64,000 nt of DNA. Source: Belliella kenyensis. Lineage in GTDB: Bacteria; Bacteroidota; Bacteroidia; Cytophagales; Cyclobacteriaceae. The DNA lies in contig NZ_JAKZGR010000003.1 of NCBI RefSeq assembly GCF_022549675.1, positions 248,001 through 312,000 on the forward strand, given 5' to 3'. The notes beneath the pieces were generated by a model. The model did not search any database and was not told the DNA's origin. It saw only the letters and a list, made by a program, of their open reading frames with translations. The translations under genes were made by a program, and so were the position numbers. How positions within the stretch are numbered: the first letter of the stretch is position 1; every line of letters starts with the position of its first letter. Positions 43,587 through 54,810 of the stretch are shown in pieces.

Positions 43587-46313
43587 TTAGTTTGCTTTCT
43601 CGTAGAGTTTTTCAAGATGCGGTACGCCATATTCCATCCATGCAGGTGCAGGCTTACCCATCAAATGGAAATCGAAGTATTCTTTCATACGCTTTTGAAA
43701 GTCTTTTTGATTAGCCTCATTGGTAAGGTGATGTCCTTCATTGGGGTAGGAAAGGAAAATTACTTCTTTCCCCATTCTACGGGCTGCGTTATAAAGTTCA
43801 AGTCCTTGAGACCAATCTACGGCACCATCTTTTGTTCCATGCAAGATCAAGAATGGTGTTTTGATATTTGGAATATGGTACATAGGATTTTCCCTCTGAT
43901 AGATTTCACGGTGAGTCCATGGTGTTACCCCATTTCCCATTCTCACTTGTCCTATTTCCATGATTCCATGGTGCACTGTCCCAGTACTTGCGTAGATGTT
44001 GTTGTAGAAACTTTCTAAATTGGTAGGAGGTGCTCCAGTTACGATACACTTGAACATGTCGGTCTGTGTCAGTATGAATGAAGTCTGATATCCACCCCAG
44101 CTATGGCCTTGAAGACCGATGTTATCTTTGTCGGCATACCCAAGTTTTATCAATTCCTTGGCGGCAGAAGTAATAGCATCTAGTGAACTTGTTCCTGGTT
44201 TTCCTTCTTCAAACTTGATGTCAGGCATGAATATCAAGTAGCCATTACTTGCATAAGTTGAGAAGTGAGGTCTATCATCATATACTGGCATGGAGTATTG
44301 GTGATGCCTTTCAGACATGGTTTCATAGAAATAGAAGATCGTTGGATAAGCTTTGCCTTCCTCATAATCTGCTGGGAAAGTCAAGGTCCCTTGAAGCTCA
44401 TTGCCTCTACTGTCGGTGAAAGAAACTAATTTTCTACTTCCCCAAGCGTATTCTTTTTGTTGTGGATTCGCATCTGTTAGTCTTTGAGCATTTGAGAACT
44501 TCGTGTCTGCGACATAGTAATCAGGGAAATGTACGAATGTCTGTTTGGTAAAGAATACTTTGTCTGATTTTTCAGCTTTTGTAGGCTTTCCATAGCTCAT
44601 ATCTTCATATATCAAAGGAGAAGGTTGGCCTCCGATTTTCAATTCATAGAATCCTTCTTTTTTTGTTTTATCTCCATATGCAGTGAGCAACAATGGTTGC
44701 CTAGTGTCTATCCATTCTTCTTCTGGATCCAAAGTGATCTGTCTAAATCTAATTTTTTCAGTACCTCCTATCTTGGTGATGTTTTCAGCTTTTGATCCAT
44801 CTAAGGCAAGCATCCAAAGATCATATTTATGATTGAGGATGACGTGTTTGCCATCTTTACTCCAGCCAGCCACTCCAAAGGTTGGATTCTCGTGAGGGTA
44901 AGGATGCTCCATGTCCATGAAAATGACTGCTGCTTTTTCTGAGATATTAGTCTTTTTATCAGTTTGCAAATCATATGCAATGATCGCCGTGTCCTTTTGA
45001 TACAAATAATACCTGCCATCAGGAGAGCTTTCCAAAGGTCTTATTACGAGGTCTTCTATTTTTTTGCGTTCACCTGTTCTGATGTCTACACGATAAAGGT
45101 CTGCAGGAGATATTCCCCAGTTGACATCGCTCAAGTATGGTGTGTCATCTCGGCCGATTCTATAATTGGGATGTTTGCTATCAAGAACATACTTAAGTTC
45201 ATGATCTGCTAGACGCACAAACTTCCCGTCGTTGATATGAAACACGCTGTTATAAGTGAAGTTCTTATCTCTATTAGCCCTTACAATTTGTACGGATTGG
45301 ATATAGTCATCCTTCCAGTGCCATACATCTACATTTGCAACGGTATCTTTGCTGAGTTTCTCTTTGATTTCTTGGGCTTTGATCCCAAAACCAACAGTCT
45401 TGCCATCAGCACTGAAGCTCAACTTGCCTTTTTCGCTTATCACAAAGTTATCAGGAAAACCGGATGCGTTTGTGGAAAGTGATTTTTGAACTGGTTTTGT
45501 ATCTAAGTGAGAAAAGACAAGCAGTTCATTAGGCTGATGTATGAGGGAGTCAATTTTCGATCCTTTGAGCACAGCCAGTTGATTACCTTTGAGCGACCAT
45601 TCTGTCTTTTTTGCTGAGACATCATCCCAAGTTAAGTTTTGGTAAGTAGCTCTGTCAGTGTTTAGGGGCTTAGTGGCAAGATTTTGTAGGTTTAGGACAA
45701 ATACCCCGTTTCCTACCTTGTCTTCGGCATCAATTACATAGGCTAATAGGCTGCTTTTCTTATTAAATGCAAATTCTGCCACATTCCCAATGTTGATAGT
45801 GGTCTTGTCAGATAGATTGTACAATACCAGGTCAGCTCCTTTTACATCTGAATTGGCATTTTCAGGTTTTTCTTTAAGCACTGCCCAAAACTTTCCATTA
45901 TCAGAAAAGGCCATTTTTTTTGCTCTTTCTACAGAAAATCTTTTTTCTGAACCAATTTCTTTTACATGAGCTGTACTGGTGATGGATTTTTTTGCTTTTT
46001 TGAGTTTTTCGGTTTCTGACTTATTCGGTCTAGTCATGTATGCCAAAAATTTATTATCTGAGCTAAATTCTGGAGAGAAGCCGTAGGGTATTCTCTCCAG
46101 GTCGTCCGAAGAGATTGATTTGATGTGAAGTGTATCATCACCACCATTGGGTCTCAATGCATAAGCAAACCAATCTCCATTAGGTGAAAGGATAGGTGAA
46201 GTGATCGATGACCATTTGCTGTAATCCTCCAGTTGAAGACTCTTCTGCTGAGCATGCACAAAGCCCATGCAGACTAAGGTTAGGGAAAGAATAAAGTAAC
46301 GTTTCAAGCTCAT
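43587..46313 (-). CDS. S9-family prolyl oligopeptidase-like peptidase, exported
   Basis: 908 residues: signal peptide (1-21, ending VHAQ), a long N-terminal beta-propeller with WD/PD40-like segments (PILSPNGDWFAYALRP), and a C-terminal hydrolase with Ser in LQGHSWGGYQTSFI, Asp in LHGTKDGAVDWSQ and His in YPNEGHHL. It resembles the large Bacteroidota acylaminoacyl/dipeptidyl peptidases acting in the periplasm. Specificity unknown. Confidence 0.92.
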   Translation of the reverse strand: MSLKRYFILSLTLVCMGFVHAQQKSLQLEDYSKWSSITSPILSPNGDWFAYALRPNGGDDTLHIKSISSDDLERIPYGFSPEFSSDNKFLAYMTRPNKSETEKLKKAKKSITSTAHVKEIGSEKRFSVERAKKMAFSDNGKFWAVLKEKPENANSDVKGADLVLYNLSDKTTINIGNVAEFAFNKKSSLLAYVIDAEDKVGNGVFVLNLQNLATKPLNTDRATYQNLTWDDVSAKKTEWSLKGNQLAVLKGSKIDSLIHQPNELLVFSHLDTKPVQKSLSTNASGFPDNFVISEKGKLSFSADGKTVGFGIKAQEIKEKLSKDTVANVDVWHWKDDYIQSVQIVRANRDKNFTYNSVFHINDGKFVRLADHELKYVLDSKHPNYRIGRDDTPYLSDVNWGISPADLYRVDIRTGERKKIEDLVIRPLESSPDGRYYLYQKDTAIIAYDLQTDKKTNISEKAAVIFMDMEHPYPHENPTFGVAGWSKDGKHVILNHKYDLWMLALDGSKAENITKIGGTEKIRFRQITLDPEEEWIDTRQPLLLTAYGDKTKKEGFYELKIGGQPSPLIYEDMSYGKPTKAEKSDKVFFTKQTFVHFPDYYVADTKFSNAQRLTDANPQQKEYAWGSRKLVSFTDSRGNELQGTLTFPADYEEGKAYPTIFYFYETMSERHHQYSMPVYDDRPHFSTYASNGYLIFMPDIKFEEGKPGTSSLDAITSAAKELIKLGYADKDNIGLQGHSWGGYQTSFILTQTDMFKCIVTGAPPTNLESFYNNIYASTGTVHHGIMEIGQVRMGNGVTPWTHREIYQRENPMYHIPNIKTPFLILHGTKDGAVDWSQGLELYNAARRMGKEVIFLSYPNEGHHLTNEANQKDFQKRMKEYFDFHLMGKPAPAWMEYGVPHLEKLYEKAN

Positions 46314-46462
46314 AGGGTATATTCTTTAAATTTTGATCCAATATGGTCTGAATGTATGAGGGATCAAATGAAAATTACATTTGTGGTGAATTGAAAAATA
46401 AATTGGGTGAATTGGATGTATGGTTATTGGGAATTATTCAAATTAAAAAAATGATTTGGTGC

Positions 46463-46499
46463 AAAAAAAAAGAGAGCAACCCTTCATGGGAAGCCCTCT
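46463..46499 (-). terminator. Terminator after rplU-rpmA
   Basis: On the minus strand agagggc (46493-46499) pairs with gctctct (46471-46477, one G-U), followed by a long T run. Confidence 0.8.
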
Positions 46500-46523
46500 T
46501 TTATGAATTATTGATTGATTATC

Positions 46524-46784
46524 TTATGCTTCTGCAGGAACTACGTTCACATAAGATTTCCCATCAAATCTCTTTCTGAATTCAACTTTACCATCAACTG
46601 TAGCGAAGATAGTGTGGTCTTTACCTAAACCAACATTTTCTCCAGGATGATGCTTAGTACCTCTTTGTCTTACGATGATGTTTCCAGCGATAACTGCTTC
46701 ACCACCAAATTTTTTCACACCTAGTCTCTTGCTATGTGATTCTCTTCCGTTCTTAGAACTACCGACACCTTTTTTGTGAGCCAT
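46524..46784 (-). CDS. rpmA: 50S ribosomal protein L27
   Basis: 86 residues, full length. [20 protein letters not shown] and [14 protein letters not shown] are diagnostic of bL27. No N-terminal cleavage extension of the Firmicutes type. Second gene of rplU-rpmA. Confidence 0.98.
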   Translation of the reverse strand: MAHKKGVGSSKNGRESHSKRLGVKKFGGEAVIAGNIIVRQRGTKHHPGENVGLGKDHTIFATVDGKVEFRKRFDGKSYVNVVPAEA

Positions 46785-46818
46785 AATCTTTAATGTTTAT
46801 CGATTCCTAAAGGAAATC

Positions 46819-47130
46819 TTATAGTGCAATATTTTCGATCAATACTTTAGTGAAGTCTTGTCTGTGACCGTTCTTCTTTTTGTAACCTTTTCTTCTCTTC
46901 TTTTTGAAGACAATTACTTTGTTACCTCTTACATGATCAAGTATTTTACCTGATACCTTTGCTCCAGAAAGGAGAGGAGCGCCGATTGATACTGTACCGT
47001 TGTCTTCTGCCAACAATACCTGATCAAATTCCACGGAAGCGCCAGCTTCGCCTTGCAACTTTGGTGCATAGACATACTGATCTTTAGTTACTTTGAACTG
47101 CTTACCTGCGATGTTAACGATTGCGTACAT
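46819..47130 (-). CDS. rplU: 50S ribosomal protein L21
   Basis: 103 residues. MYAIVNIAGKQFKVTKDQY, then KVIVFKKKRRKGYKKKNGHR and a short C-terminus are typical of bL21. First gene of the pair. A TATATTTG -7 element lies on the minus strand at 47167-47174. Confidence 0.98.
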   Translation of the reverse strand: MYAIVNIAGKQFKVTKDQYVYAPKLQGEAGASVEFDQVLLAEDNGTVSIGAPLLSGAKVSGKILDHVRGNKVIVFKKKRRKGYKKKNGHRQDFTKVLIENIAL

Positions 47131-47174
47131 AAAATTTGTTTGAAACTATTTTATCAAATTGAGGTGCAAATATA

Positions 47175-47789
47175 CCATTTCTTTTTTATTATGAAAAGGA
47201 TTGATTAAAAATATATGGTGGTTTTAGAATTAGATTTAGTTAAATGATAGTTTCTAGGACCATAACTATGGATATTAACTCTAATATGACGCTATTGGAT
47301 ATATTACTAGATCTCAATACTTGTTTACACGCTGTATGGTATGTTGATTGAGCAATTTTGAATGAATATAAAGTTTTACACCTAGTTTTGTGTTGGTTAT
47401 TGTTTTCAAATCGAATTTCTCAATTTTAGTTTTGGATTTTAAATAAAAATTGAACAATGGTCAAAAAATAGCCGATTTTTAGCTGAAATTTTTTTTTAAT
47501 TTTTTTTGAAAAATCTTCAATCAGGAAAGTAGCTTCAAAAAAGTTGAAAATATAGTTTAATTATAACTATATAAAGTATTGAAAATAAATAAAATAAATA
47601 ACATTGAATAGTATTCAAAAAACTAAGGAAATAGCCTGGTTTACAGTTTTATTTTTCAAAATTGTTATTCATATTTGTACACAGCAACAGGCTAAAAGAT
47701 CCTCAAAGACCCAGCTTAAGGAAGAAAAACTATTTAAAGTCTGTTATTTCTTGAACAGATTTTCTATAAAAATTAAACCAAAATCAAAG
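47175..47789. other. Long AT-rich leader region before nrdB
   Basis: About 600 bases without a supported gene. An open frame continues upstream from nrdB to 47604 but lacks conserved sequence. Two TAGTTTTG elements (47383-47390 and 47427-47434) could serve as -7 boxes. No clear NrdR box was found. Confidence 0.5.
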
Positions 47790-48770
47790 ATGCAACAAAT
47801 CGAACCTATCCTCCAGGAAAACAAAAATCGTTTTGTCCTATTTCCCATTCAGCACGATGATATCTGGCAGTATTATAAGAAAGCAGAAGCAAGTTTTTGG
47901 ACTGCGGAAGAGATTGATCTGGGGCAGGATTTGAATGATTGGAAAAATCTTAATGATGGTGAAAGACATTTTATATCTCATGTACTAGCATTCTTTGCCG
48001 CTAGTGATGGGATAGTCAATGAAAATCTAGCAGAGCATTTTGTATCAGAAGTTCAATATACAGAAGCAAAATTTTTCTATGGATTTCAGATTGCAATGGA
48101 AAACATTCACTCTGAAACTTACAGCCTTTTGATCGATACTTATATCAAAGATGCAAAAGAGAGAGACAAACTTCTCAATGCCATAGAGCACATTGATTGC
48201 GTAAAGAAAAAGGCTGAGTGGGCACTTAGGTGGATTGATAATGGTAGCTTTCAAGAAAGATTAATTGCTTTTGCAGCTGTAGAAGGAATTTTCTTTTCAG
48301 GATCTTTTTGTTCCATATTTTGGATGAAGAAGCGTGGTTTGATGCCAGGGCTGACCTTTTCAAATGAATTGATATCCAGAGATGAAGGGCTACACTGTGA
48401 TTTCGCTTGTCATTTGTACACCAAGCATGTGGTAAATACTTTGCCTAAAGAGACAGTAACCAAGATCATCATGGATGCTGTAGAGATTGAAAAGGAATTT
48501 GTAACAGATGCTTTACCAGTAAGATTAATTGGAATGAATGCTGACTTGATGTGTCAATATATTGAGTTTGTAGCGGACAGGTTGCTTTTGGAATTAGGCT
48601 GTAACAAAGTGTGGAACAGTACAAATCCATTTGACTTCATGGACATGATCTCTTTGCAAGGCAAGACCAATTTCTTTGAAAAGAGAGTGGGAGATTATCA
48701 AAAAGCTGGTGTAATGAAATCTGCGGAGACGAGTGATTCACCAAAATTCTCCATTGGAGAAGATTTCTAA
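47790..48770 (+). CDS. nrdB: Ribonucleoside-diphosphate reductase, beta subunit
   Basis: 326 residues from ATG 47790 ([15 protein letters not shown]). Di-iron ligands lie in [35 protein letters not shown] and [12 protein letters not shown]. It carries the radical cofactor of class I RNR. The preceding 62 codons of open frame are AT-rich and not family-like, so excluded. Operon with nrdA, 32 bases downstream. Confidence 0.95.
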   Translation: MQQIEPILQENKNRFVLFPIQHDDIWQYYKKAEASFWTAEEIDLGQDLNDWKNLNDGERHFISHVLAFFAASDGIVNENLAEHFVSEVQYTEAKFFYGFQIAMENIHSETYSLLIDTYIKDAKERDKLLNAIEHIDCVKKKAEWALRWIDNGSFQERLIAFAAVEGIFFSGSFCSIFWMKKRGLMPGLTFSNELISRDEGLHCDFACHLYTKHVVNTLPKETVTKIIMDAVEIEKEFVTDALPVRLIGMNADLMCQYIEFVADRLLLELGCNKVWNSTNPFDFMDMISLQGKTNFFEKRVGDYQKAGVMKSAETSDSPKFSIGEDF

Positions 48771-48802
48771 ATTATTTTTAAATAAGCCAAATCAAGATCG
48801 TT

Positions 48803-51211
48803 ATGTTAGTAATCAAAAGAGACGGAAGAAGAGAATCGGTAAGGTTTGATAAAATTACCGCAAGAATAGAGAACTTATGCTATGGATTAGATAATAGATA
48901 TATCCAGCCAATTGAAGTGGCAAAAAAGGTTATCGATGGGTTATATGATGGTGTTACCACCACTGAGCTTGATAATTTGGCTGCGGAGATTTGTGCGTCT
49001 TTGACAGTGCGACATCCAGAATATGCAACGCTAGCAGCTAGGATTGCAATTTCTAATTTACACAAGACTACTAGTCAGTCTTTTTCCAATACAATGAAAA
49101 GACTGTACACCTATATCAATCCAAAAACGGGAGAAAATGCAGCTTTGATTGCACCTGATGTATATGGCATCATTAAAAAATATGCTGCTAAACTTGATGA
49201 GGCTATCGAATATGATCGTGATTTTTCATACGACTACTTTGGTTTTAAGACACTAGAGAGAAGTTACTTGACCAGACTTGATGGCAAAGTAGTGGAACGT
49301 CCTCAGCACATGCTGATGAGGGTGGCTGTTGGTATTCACAAAGAGGACGTAGAAGCAGCTATAGAAACATACCATTTACTTTCTGAGAAGTGGTTTACAC
49401 ATGCGACTCCGACCCTTTTCAATGCAGGAACCCCCAAGCCACAGCTTTCTTCATGTTTTTTGTTGACAATGAAGGATGACAGTATTGATGGGATATATGA
49501 TACATTGAAGCAATGTGCCAAGATCTCACAATCGGCGGGAGGAATTGGTCTTTCTATTCATAATGTGAGAGCTAAAGGATCCTATATCAAAGGAACTAAT
49601 GGTGTTTCTAATGGTATCGTACCTATGCTTAGAAATTTTGACATGACCGCTAGGTATGTAGATCAAGGAGGAGGAAAGAGAAAGGGTAGTTTTGCAATTT
49701 ACTTAGAACCTTGGCATGCAGATGTAAAGGATTTCTTGGAGTTGAAAAGAAACCATGGTAAAGAAGAAATGAGGGCTAGAGATTTGTTCTATGCTATGTG
49801 GATCCCAGATCTGTTCATGAAGCGTGTAGAGCAAAATGAAACTTGGTCTCTTTTCTGCCCAAATGAAGCTCCAGGATTAGCGGATTGCTATGGAGCTGAG
49901 TTTGAAAAGCTTTATGAAAAATATGAAAGAGAAGGGCTAGCTCGTGAAACTGTAAAAGCACAAGAGCTATGGTTTGAGATATTGGAGTCTCAGATTGAGA
50001 CAGGTACGCCATATATGCTTTACAAAGATGCAGCTAATATGAAGTCCAATCAGAAGAATTTGGGTACCATCAAGTCTTCCAACTTGTGTACTGAAATCAT
50101 CGAATATACCGCTCCTGATGAAGTGGCTGTGTGTAACTTGGCTTCTATTGCCCTACCAAAGTTTGTTCTGGAAGGAAAGGATGGCATGAAGTACTTTGAC
50201 CATCAAAAGCTTTATGAAATTACAAAAGTAGCTACCAGAAACCTCAACAAGGTTATCGATGTCAACTACTATCCAGTCGAAGAAGCAAAGCGCTCAAACT
50301 TCAGGCATAGACCGATAGGTCTTGGTGTACAAGGATTGGCGGATGCTTTCATCCTATTGAGAATGCCTTTTGATTCGGAAGAAGCGAAAAGACTTAATGA
50401 AGACATTGCAGAGACGATGTACTTTGCGGCCATGGAAACTTCTATGGAACTAGCTAAGGTAGAAGGAACCTACGAGACATACGAAGGCTCTCCTGTATCT
50501 CAAGGACAGTTCCAGTTTGACCTTTGGGGTGTGACTCCAAAATCAGGTAGATGGAATTGGGATGAGTTGAAAAGCAGTGTGAAAAAATATGGAGTAAGAA
50601 ACTCCCTTCTAGTAGCTCCGATGCCTACGGCCTCTACTTCTCAGATTTTGGGTAATAATGAGTGCTTCGAGCCATATACTTCAAACATCTACACGAGAAG
50701 AACACTTTCTGGAGAGTTTATCGTAGTGAACAAGCACCTGATGAAAGACCTGATCGATCAAGGGCTATGGAATGATAACATGAAGAACAGACTGATCGCT
50801 GCCAATGGTTCTGTTCAGCAGATCCCAGGAATACCTCAGCATATCAAGGATTTGTACAAAACTGTCTGGGAAATCTCTCAAAAGAACATCATCGATATGG
50901 CGGCTGATAGAGGTGCGTATATCTGTCAGTCTCAAAGTATGAATGTGTTTCTTCAGGATCCAAATTTCGGAAAGTTGACTTCAATGCATTTCTATGCTTG
51001 GAAAAAAGGATTGAAGACTGGAATGTATTACTTAAGATCTCAAGCAGCAGCAAGTGCTATACAGTTCACTGTAGATAAATCGGCATTGAACACCAGTGCA
51101 AATGCTAATCCACAGGCTGTGCAGACTGAGATCGTCGCTACTCAGCAAAAACAAGATGCTATCGCTTGTTCTCTTGACAATCCAGATGATTGCGAGATGT
51201 GTGGTAGTTAA
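48803..51211 (+). CDS. nrdA: Ribonucleoside-diphosphate reductase, alpha subunit
   Basis: 802 residues. An N-terminal ATP-cone ([20 protein letters not shown]) indicates allosteric activity control. Catalytic cysteines appear in [17 protein letters not shown] and the redox tail [23 protein letters not shown] and [18 protein letters not shown] are class I signatures. It reduces NDPs to dNDPs with NrdB. Confidence 0.97.
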   Translation: MLVIKRDGRRESVRFDKITARIENLCYGLDNRYIQPIEVAKKVIDGLYDGVTTTELDNLAAEICASLTVRHPEYATLAARIAISNLHKTTSQSFSNTMKRLYTYINPKTGENAALIAPDVYGIIKKYAAKLDEAIEYDRDFSYDYFGFKTLERSYLTRLDGKVVERPQHMLMRVAVGIHKEDVEAAIETYHLLSEKWFTHATPTLFNAGTPKPQLSSCFLLTMKDDSIDGIYDTLKQCAKISQSAGGIGLSIHNVRAKGSYIKGTNGVSNGIVPMLRNFDMTARYVDQGGGKRKGSFAIYLEPWHADVKDFLELKRNHGKEEMRARDLFYAMWIPDLFMKRVEQNETWSLFCPNEAPGLADCYGAEFEKLYEKYEREGLARETVKAQELWFEILESQIETGTPYMLYKDAANMKSNQKNLGTIKSSNLCTEIIEYTAPDEVAVCNLASIALPKFVLEGKDGMKYFDHQKLYEITKVATRNLNKVIDVNYYPVEEAKRSNFRHRPIGLGVQGLADAFILLRMPFDSEEAKRLNEDIAETMYFAAMETSMELAKVEGTYETYEGSPVSQGQFQFDLWGVTPKSGRWNWDELKSSVKKYGVRNSLLVAPMPTASTSQILGNNECFEPYTSNIYTRRTLSGEFIVVNKHLMKDLIDQGLWNDNMKNRLIAANGSVQQIPGIPQHIKDLYKTVWEISQKNIIDMAADRGAYICQSQSMNVFLQDPNFGKLTSMHFYAWKKGLKTGMYYLRSQAAASAIQFTVDKSALNTSANANPQAVQTEIVATQQKQDAIACSLDNPDDCEMCGS

Positions 51212-51243
51212 AATACTAAGTTTTAGAGTTCGTTTATGGTTTG

Positions 51244-51276
51244 AAAAGCACCAGGCATTGTCTGGTGCTTTTTATT
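51244..51276 (+). terminator. Terminator after nrdBA
   Basis: aaagcaccag (51245-51254) pairs with ctggtgcttt (51262-51271), loop of seven, then T-rich. Confidence 0.85.
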
Positions 51277-51298
51277 TTTCACACGTCAAGATCAGGTC

Positions 51299-52927
51299 TT
51301 AGTCTTTTTTTTCAGTCTCGTACAAATCGCCATTTACTGCAATTTTTGTTATAAAAAACACTTCACGAACATTCTGTTTACCTTGTGTATCTTGGAATCT
51401 AATGGACTGTTTTCCAGAGAGTAGGTAAAAATTGTCATGCCACCATTGCAACATCAAGCTGTTTTCGTTTGTCTCCCTAATTCTCTCATTTTCATTAACT
51501 AAGTCTAAGTCAAATAGCACATTTTCAAATAATTTCTCTCCATTGACCAAATAGGTAAGTGAAAGTTGCTTCCCATCCAAATACATATAGTGCAGTGCAT
51601 CGTTTGAATAGCTTATTTCTCCGAATTTACTAGGATTGGAAGTCATCTTATTTGGAAGTTCGATTGAGTTTTCCCAAATAATATCCCCATCAAAAGACAC
51701 AAAGAATAGGTGTGCTGCTTGGAATTTGTACTCACCTTCCCTCAAAGTATTGAAGTTTGCACCCCCAGGTAAGCCTCTATAGCCCATATAAGGATCAATG
51801 AACATATTGTTGTAGTAGGGGTTGTTTGGATTGTATCTGTAAAGGCTATTGGCATACATGCCATCTCTTGGCATATACCGTGGGTGATTCGCTGAGAATA
51901 AGTCTGAATAAATCAAGTATCCTTGCGATGATGTGATTACTTCTCGTGTAGATAAGACAGGTCTGATAGGTGGAATTATCCCTTTTTTCAAGTTTTTTTC
52001 CAGTGCCTTTTTTCTCTTTGCTTTTGCTTTGTCTGGCAAGAAATTGTAAAAATTTTCTAGATTTTCGAGTGTAAAATATCTGCTACTCAACTCTCCAAAT
52101 TCATTAATTTCTGATAAATAAATGCCTTGATATGCCTCTTGTCTTTTTTTACCATAAGTTCCGATGAGCGATTGATTATATGCATTCATAGGGGTCAAAA
52201 TCCCCTCTATTATTTCTATTTTAGGATCATTGAGATTATCAATAGTAATCTCACGGATCTTGTTACCATCGGTGTCAAAAGTCAAAATGAATACCTGCTT
52301 TGTTTTGAATTGGTCTCTTTTGCTCATCAATACATCTATGACACCCAACTCCTCATCTCTTCGCAGTTGTAATATTTTGGAATCTTTGGAATAAATTCCC
52401 GGAGCGGTAATGACATTGGATGTTTCTAAATCATAAAATTGAATGACAGGCAAAGACTCCGAATCACCCATAAAAACCAATTTATTTTCCATTGCAAAAA
52501 ACTCTTTCAAACTCATGTCAAGGACATTTTTGATTGAAATTTCGGTATTTGTGGGACTATTGATGTCGATTTTTAGAATGTACCTGTCATCACTTAGATT
52601 TGAATTCCCTTTTTGAAACAAGGCATAAAAATATCCCTCATGCCAGTCGTAACCTATCAGTTCATAGCCAGATTTGACTGGAGTTTTGCTGATTTCGGTA
52701 GGTATCAGCTCATCATTTATACCTACTAGCTCAAGGAATATTTGGCTATTTAACCCTTTCTCTTTGTTAGCTCGAAATGCAATAAGACCATTTGGTGTGA
52801 ACATTGTCATAAAATCATTTTCTGCATATTTCACCTCAAACTCCACTCGGTCGGTAAATTTGACTTGCGCCATGGATACATTTCGAAGCAGGATCAAAAC
52901 AATACCAAAGATGATACTTCTTTTCAT
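51299..52927 (-). CDS. Exported hypothetical protein
   Basis: 542 residues with a signal peptide (residues 1-20, ending SMAQ). The body is beta-rich with recurring strand-turn patterns (YDWHEGYFYALFQKGN; NLYRYNPNNPYYNN-like loop at ~360) suggestive of a propeller. I recognise no catalytic motif. Tyr/Asn content fits a periplasmic or surface protein. Convergent with nrdA; its start region overlaps a long upstream open extension of the polX frame, which I do not take as coding. Confidence 0.7.
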   Translation of the reverse strand: MKRSIIFGIVLILLRNVSMAQVKFTDRVEFEVKYAENDFMTMFTPNGLIAFRANKEKGLNSQIFLELVGINDELIPTEISKTPVKSGYELIGYDWHEGYFYALFQKGNSNLSDDRYILKIDINSPTNTEISIKNVLDMSLKEFFAMENKLVFMGDSESLPVIQFYDLETSNVITAPGIYSKDSKILQLRRDEELGVIDVLMSKRDQFKTKQVFILTFDTDGNKIREITIDNLNDPKIEIIEGILTPMNAYNQSLIGTYGKKRQEAYQGIYLSEINEFGELSSRYFTLENLENFYNFLPDKAKAKRKKALEKNLKKGIIPPIRPVLSTREVITSSQGYLIYSDLFSANHPRYMPRDGMYANSLYRYNPNNPYYNNMFIDPYMGYRGLPGGANFNTLREGEYKFQAAHLFFVSFDGDIIWENSIELPNKMTSNPSKFGEISYSNDALHYMYLDGKQLSLTYLVNGEKLFENVLFDLDLVNENERIRETNENSLMLQWWHDNFYLLSGKQSIRFQDTQGKQNVREVFFITKIAVNGDLYETEKKD

Positions 52928-53050
52928 GGTAGATTTTTCTTTTGGATATCACTATTGGAACATTCATGCTTAAGATACTGCTTAAGATTTTATTTTGAAA
53001 CAATTAATACGGACATTTGTCAATATCTACAACAAACCAAATTAGAAACC

Positions 53051-54757
53051 TTGGATCAGAAAGAAATAGTTAGAAAACTTAAGCTCATGATCAAGCTCAT
53101 GGAGCTTCATGATGAAAACAGTTTCAAAATCCGCAGCTATCAGACAGCTGTAAATACTTTGGAAAGAGGTGAAGATATAAATGTACTTGGCAAATCCATC
53201 GCTGAGTTGCAACAGATTTCAGGAATTGGAAAAAGTATTGCGGAGGTAATTTTTGCATTAGAAAATGAGGGAAATCATACGAGTTTGGATGAATTGCTGA
53301 GCAAAACACCCACTGGGATCCTTGAAGTGCTAGAAGTGAAGGGGCTAGGACCTAAAAAGGTGAAAATACTATGGCAAGAAATGGGTATCAGCTCAACTCA
53401 TGAACTCTTAGAAGCATGCCAGTCAGGGCAAGTGGCTAAGGCCAAGGGCTTCGGTGAAAAAACACAAGAAAGTATCATCCAAGCACTAGAGTTCAAGGCT
53501 TCAAATTCAGGAAAATGGCTTTACGCTGATATTGAAGATCAGGTGTTGGAATTGATAAATATAATCCAAAAACTTGAAGGACTTGGACAAATTGCCATAG
53601 TGGGTGCGTTTGCACGTAGAATGGAGATTGTGGAGGTAGTTGAGCTTCTTATAGAGACAGAAGATAGGAGTTTGGCGATACAGAATTTGGATAAAGTAAA
53701 GGAAATAGTCCAAGATAGAAAAGGAAGCAGTCCTTATAAATGGAGAGGGAAATTCGAATCCTTGGATCTTCAATTAGTTATTCATTTCACTCAAAAGGAA
53801 GACTTTATCAATGAAAAGTTGCTTCGTATAGGAAGTAAATCTCATTTACTTTATCCATCAAAAGAAAATCAGACGCTAGCTAGCATCCTTTCAAAGGAGA
53901 AATACGAATCAGAAGAAGCTGCTTACCAAGTATTGGGCTTTCCATGGATTCCTGAGGAGTTGAGAGAAGGTTTTTTTGAATTCGAATGGGCAAGTGAAGG
54001 AGGGGAGAGACTCTTGGAAGAGGATGATTTGAAAGGGATTTTACACAATCATTCTACGTACAGTGATGGTAAACACACACTGAGGCAGATGGCTGAGCAT
54101 TGTAAATCTTTAGGATACGAATATTTGGGCATTTCTGACCACAGTAGAACAGCTAGCTATGCAGGTGGCTTGGATATAGAGAAAGTTCAAAAACAACAGA
54201 GAGAGATCGATGAGTTGAATAAAGAATTGGCTCCATTTAAGATTTTTAAAGGTATCGAAAGTGATATTCTAACAGATGGTAGCTTAGACTATCCTGACGA
54301 TGTATTAGCAAGTTTTGATTTTATAGTTTCTTCTATCCACTCAGCCTTGTCTATGGATCGCAAGCGTGCTACTGCGAGATTACTCAAAGCCATCGAAAAT
54401 CCTTATACTACGATACTAGGTCACCCTACTGGCAGACTTTTGCTCCGCAGAGAAGGCTACCCAGTAGACCACAAAGTGATCATAGATGCATGTGCAACCC
54501 ATAATGTAGCCATCGAGATCAATGCAAATCCATGGAGGCTAGACCTGGACTGGAGATGGGTGCATTATGCACTTCAGCAAGGAGTAAAGCTGTCAGTCAA
54601 TCCTGATGCCCATGCCATGGAAGGTTATGCAGACATGCGATACGGAGTGCTTGTGGGTAGAAAGGGAGGACTTACCGCAGCTATGACGCTCAATGCCATG
54701 AATCTACAAGAAATCGAGCAATACTTTGAAAAGCAAAAGGCTAAAAGTAAAAAGTAA
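53051..54757 (+). CDS. PolX-family protein: helix-hairpin-helix, degenerate polymerase and PHP domains
   Basis: About 568 residues from TTG 53051 (LDQKEIVRKLK; the family begins at this point and the next ATG removes part of the first helix). HhH domains with FKIRSYQTAVNTLERG and ISGIGKSIAEVI are intact. The polymerase palm is degenerate: GAFARRMEIVEVVELLIE (residues 185-202) stands where the G-S-x-R-R and D-x-D catalytic residues are expected. The C-terminal PHP domain keeps HNHSTYSDG, GISDHSRTASYAGG, SIHSA and NPDAH metal ligands. Nuclease activity is thus plausible; polymerase activity is doubtful. Confidence 0.85.
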   Translation: MDQKEIVRKLKLMIKLMELHDENSFKIRSYQTAVNTLERGEDINVLGKSIAELQQISGIGKSIAEVIFALENEGNHTSLDELLSKTPTGILEVLEVKGLGPKKVKILWQEMGISSTHELLEACQSGQVAKAKGFGEKTQESIIQALEFKASNSGKWLYADIEDQVLELINIIQKLEGLGQIAIVGAFARRMEIVEVVELLIETEDRSLAIQNLDKVKEIVQDRKGSSPYKWRGKFESLDLQLVIHFTQKEDFINEKLLRIGSKSHLLYPSKENQTLASILSKEKYESEEAAYQVLGFPWIPEELREGFFEFEWASEGGERLLEEDDLKGILHNHSTYSDGKHTLRQMAEHCKSLGYEYLGISDHSRTASYAGGLDIEKVQKQQREIDELNKELAPFKIFKGIESDILTDGSLDYPDDVLASFDFIVSSIHSALSMDRKRATARLLKAIENPYTTILGHPTGRLLLRREGYPVDHKVIIDACATHNVAIEINANPWRLDLDWRWVHYALQQGVKLSVNPDAHAMEGYADMRYGVLVGRKGGLTAAMTLNAMNLQEIEQYFEKQKAKSKK

Positions 54758-54810
54758 CAGCTTCGCCTAGGAAGTTTTTATGAAAATGATCTTAAGGAAA
54801 AAGGAAATAT

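Noticed and set aside
43563-44018. 151-codon ORF antisense to the S9 peptidase
   Set aside because: Lies over the catalytic hydrolase domain on the other strand.
47604-47789. 62-codon N-terminal extension of NrdB
   Set aside because: AT-rich, non-conserved-looking sequence; class I beta subunits begin near MQQIEPIL.
47400-47789. NrdR boxes before nrdB
   Set aside because: Only an AT-rich partial match (actatata); no paired boxes of the consensus.
52865-53050. 62-codon N-terminal extension of PolX
   Set aside because: Overlaps the 5' end of the minus-strand exported protein and its upstream region; PolX family begins at the HhH segment.
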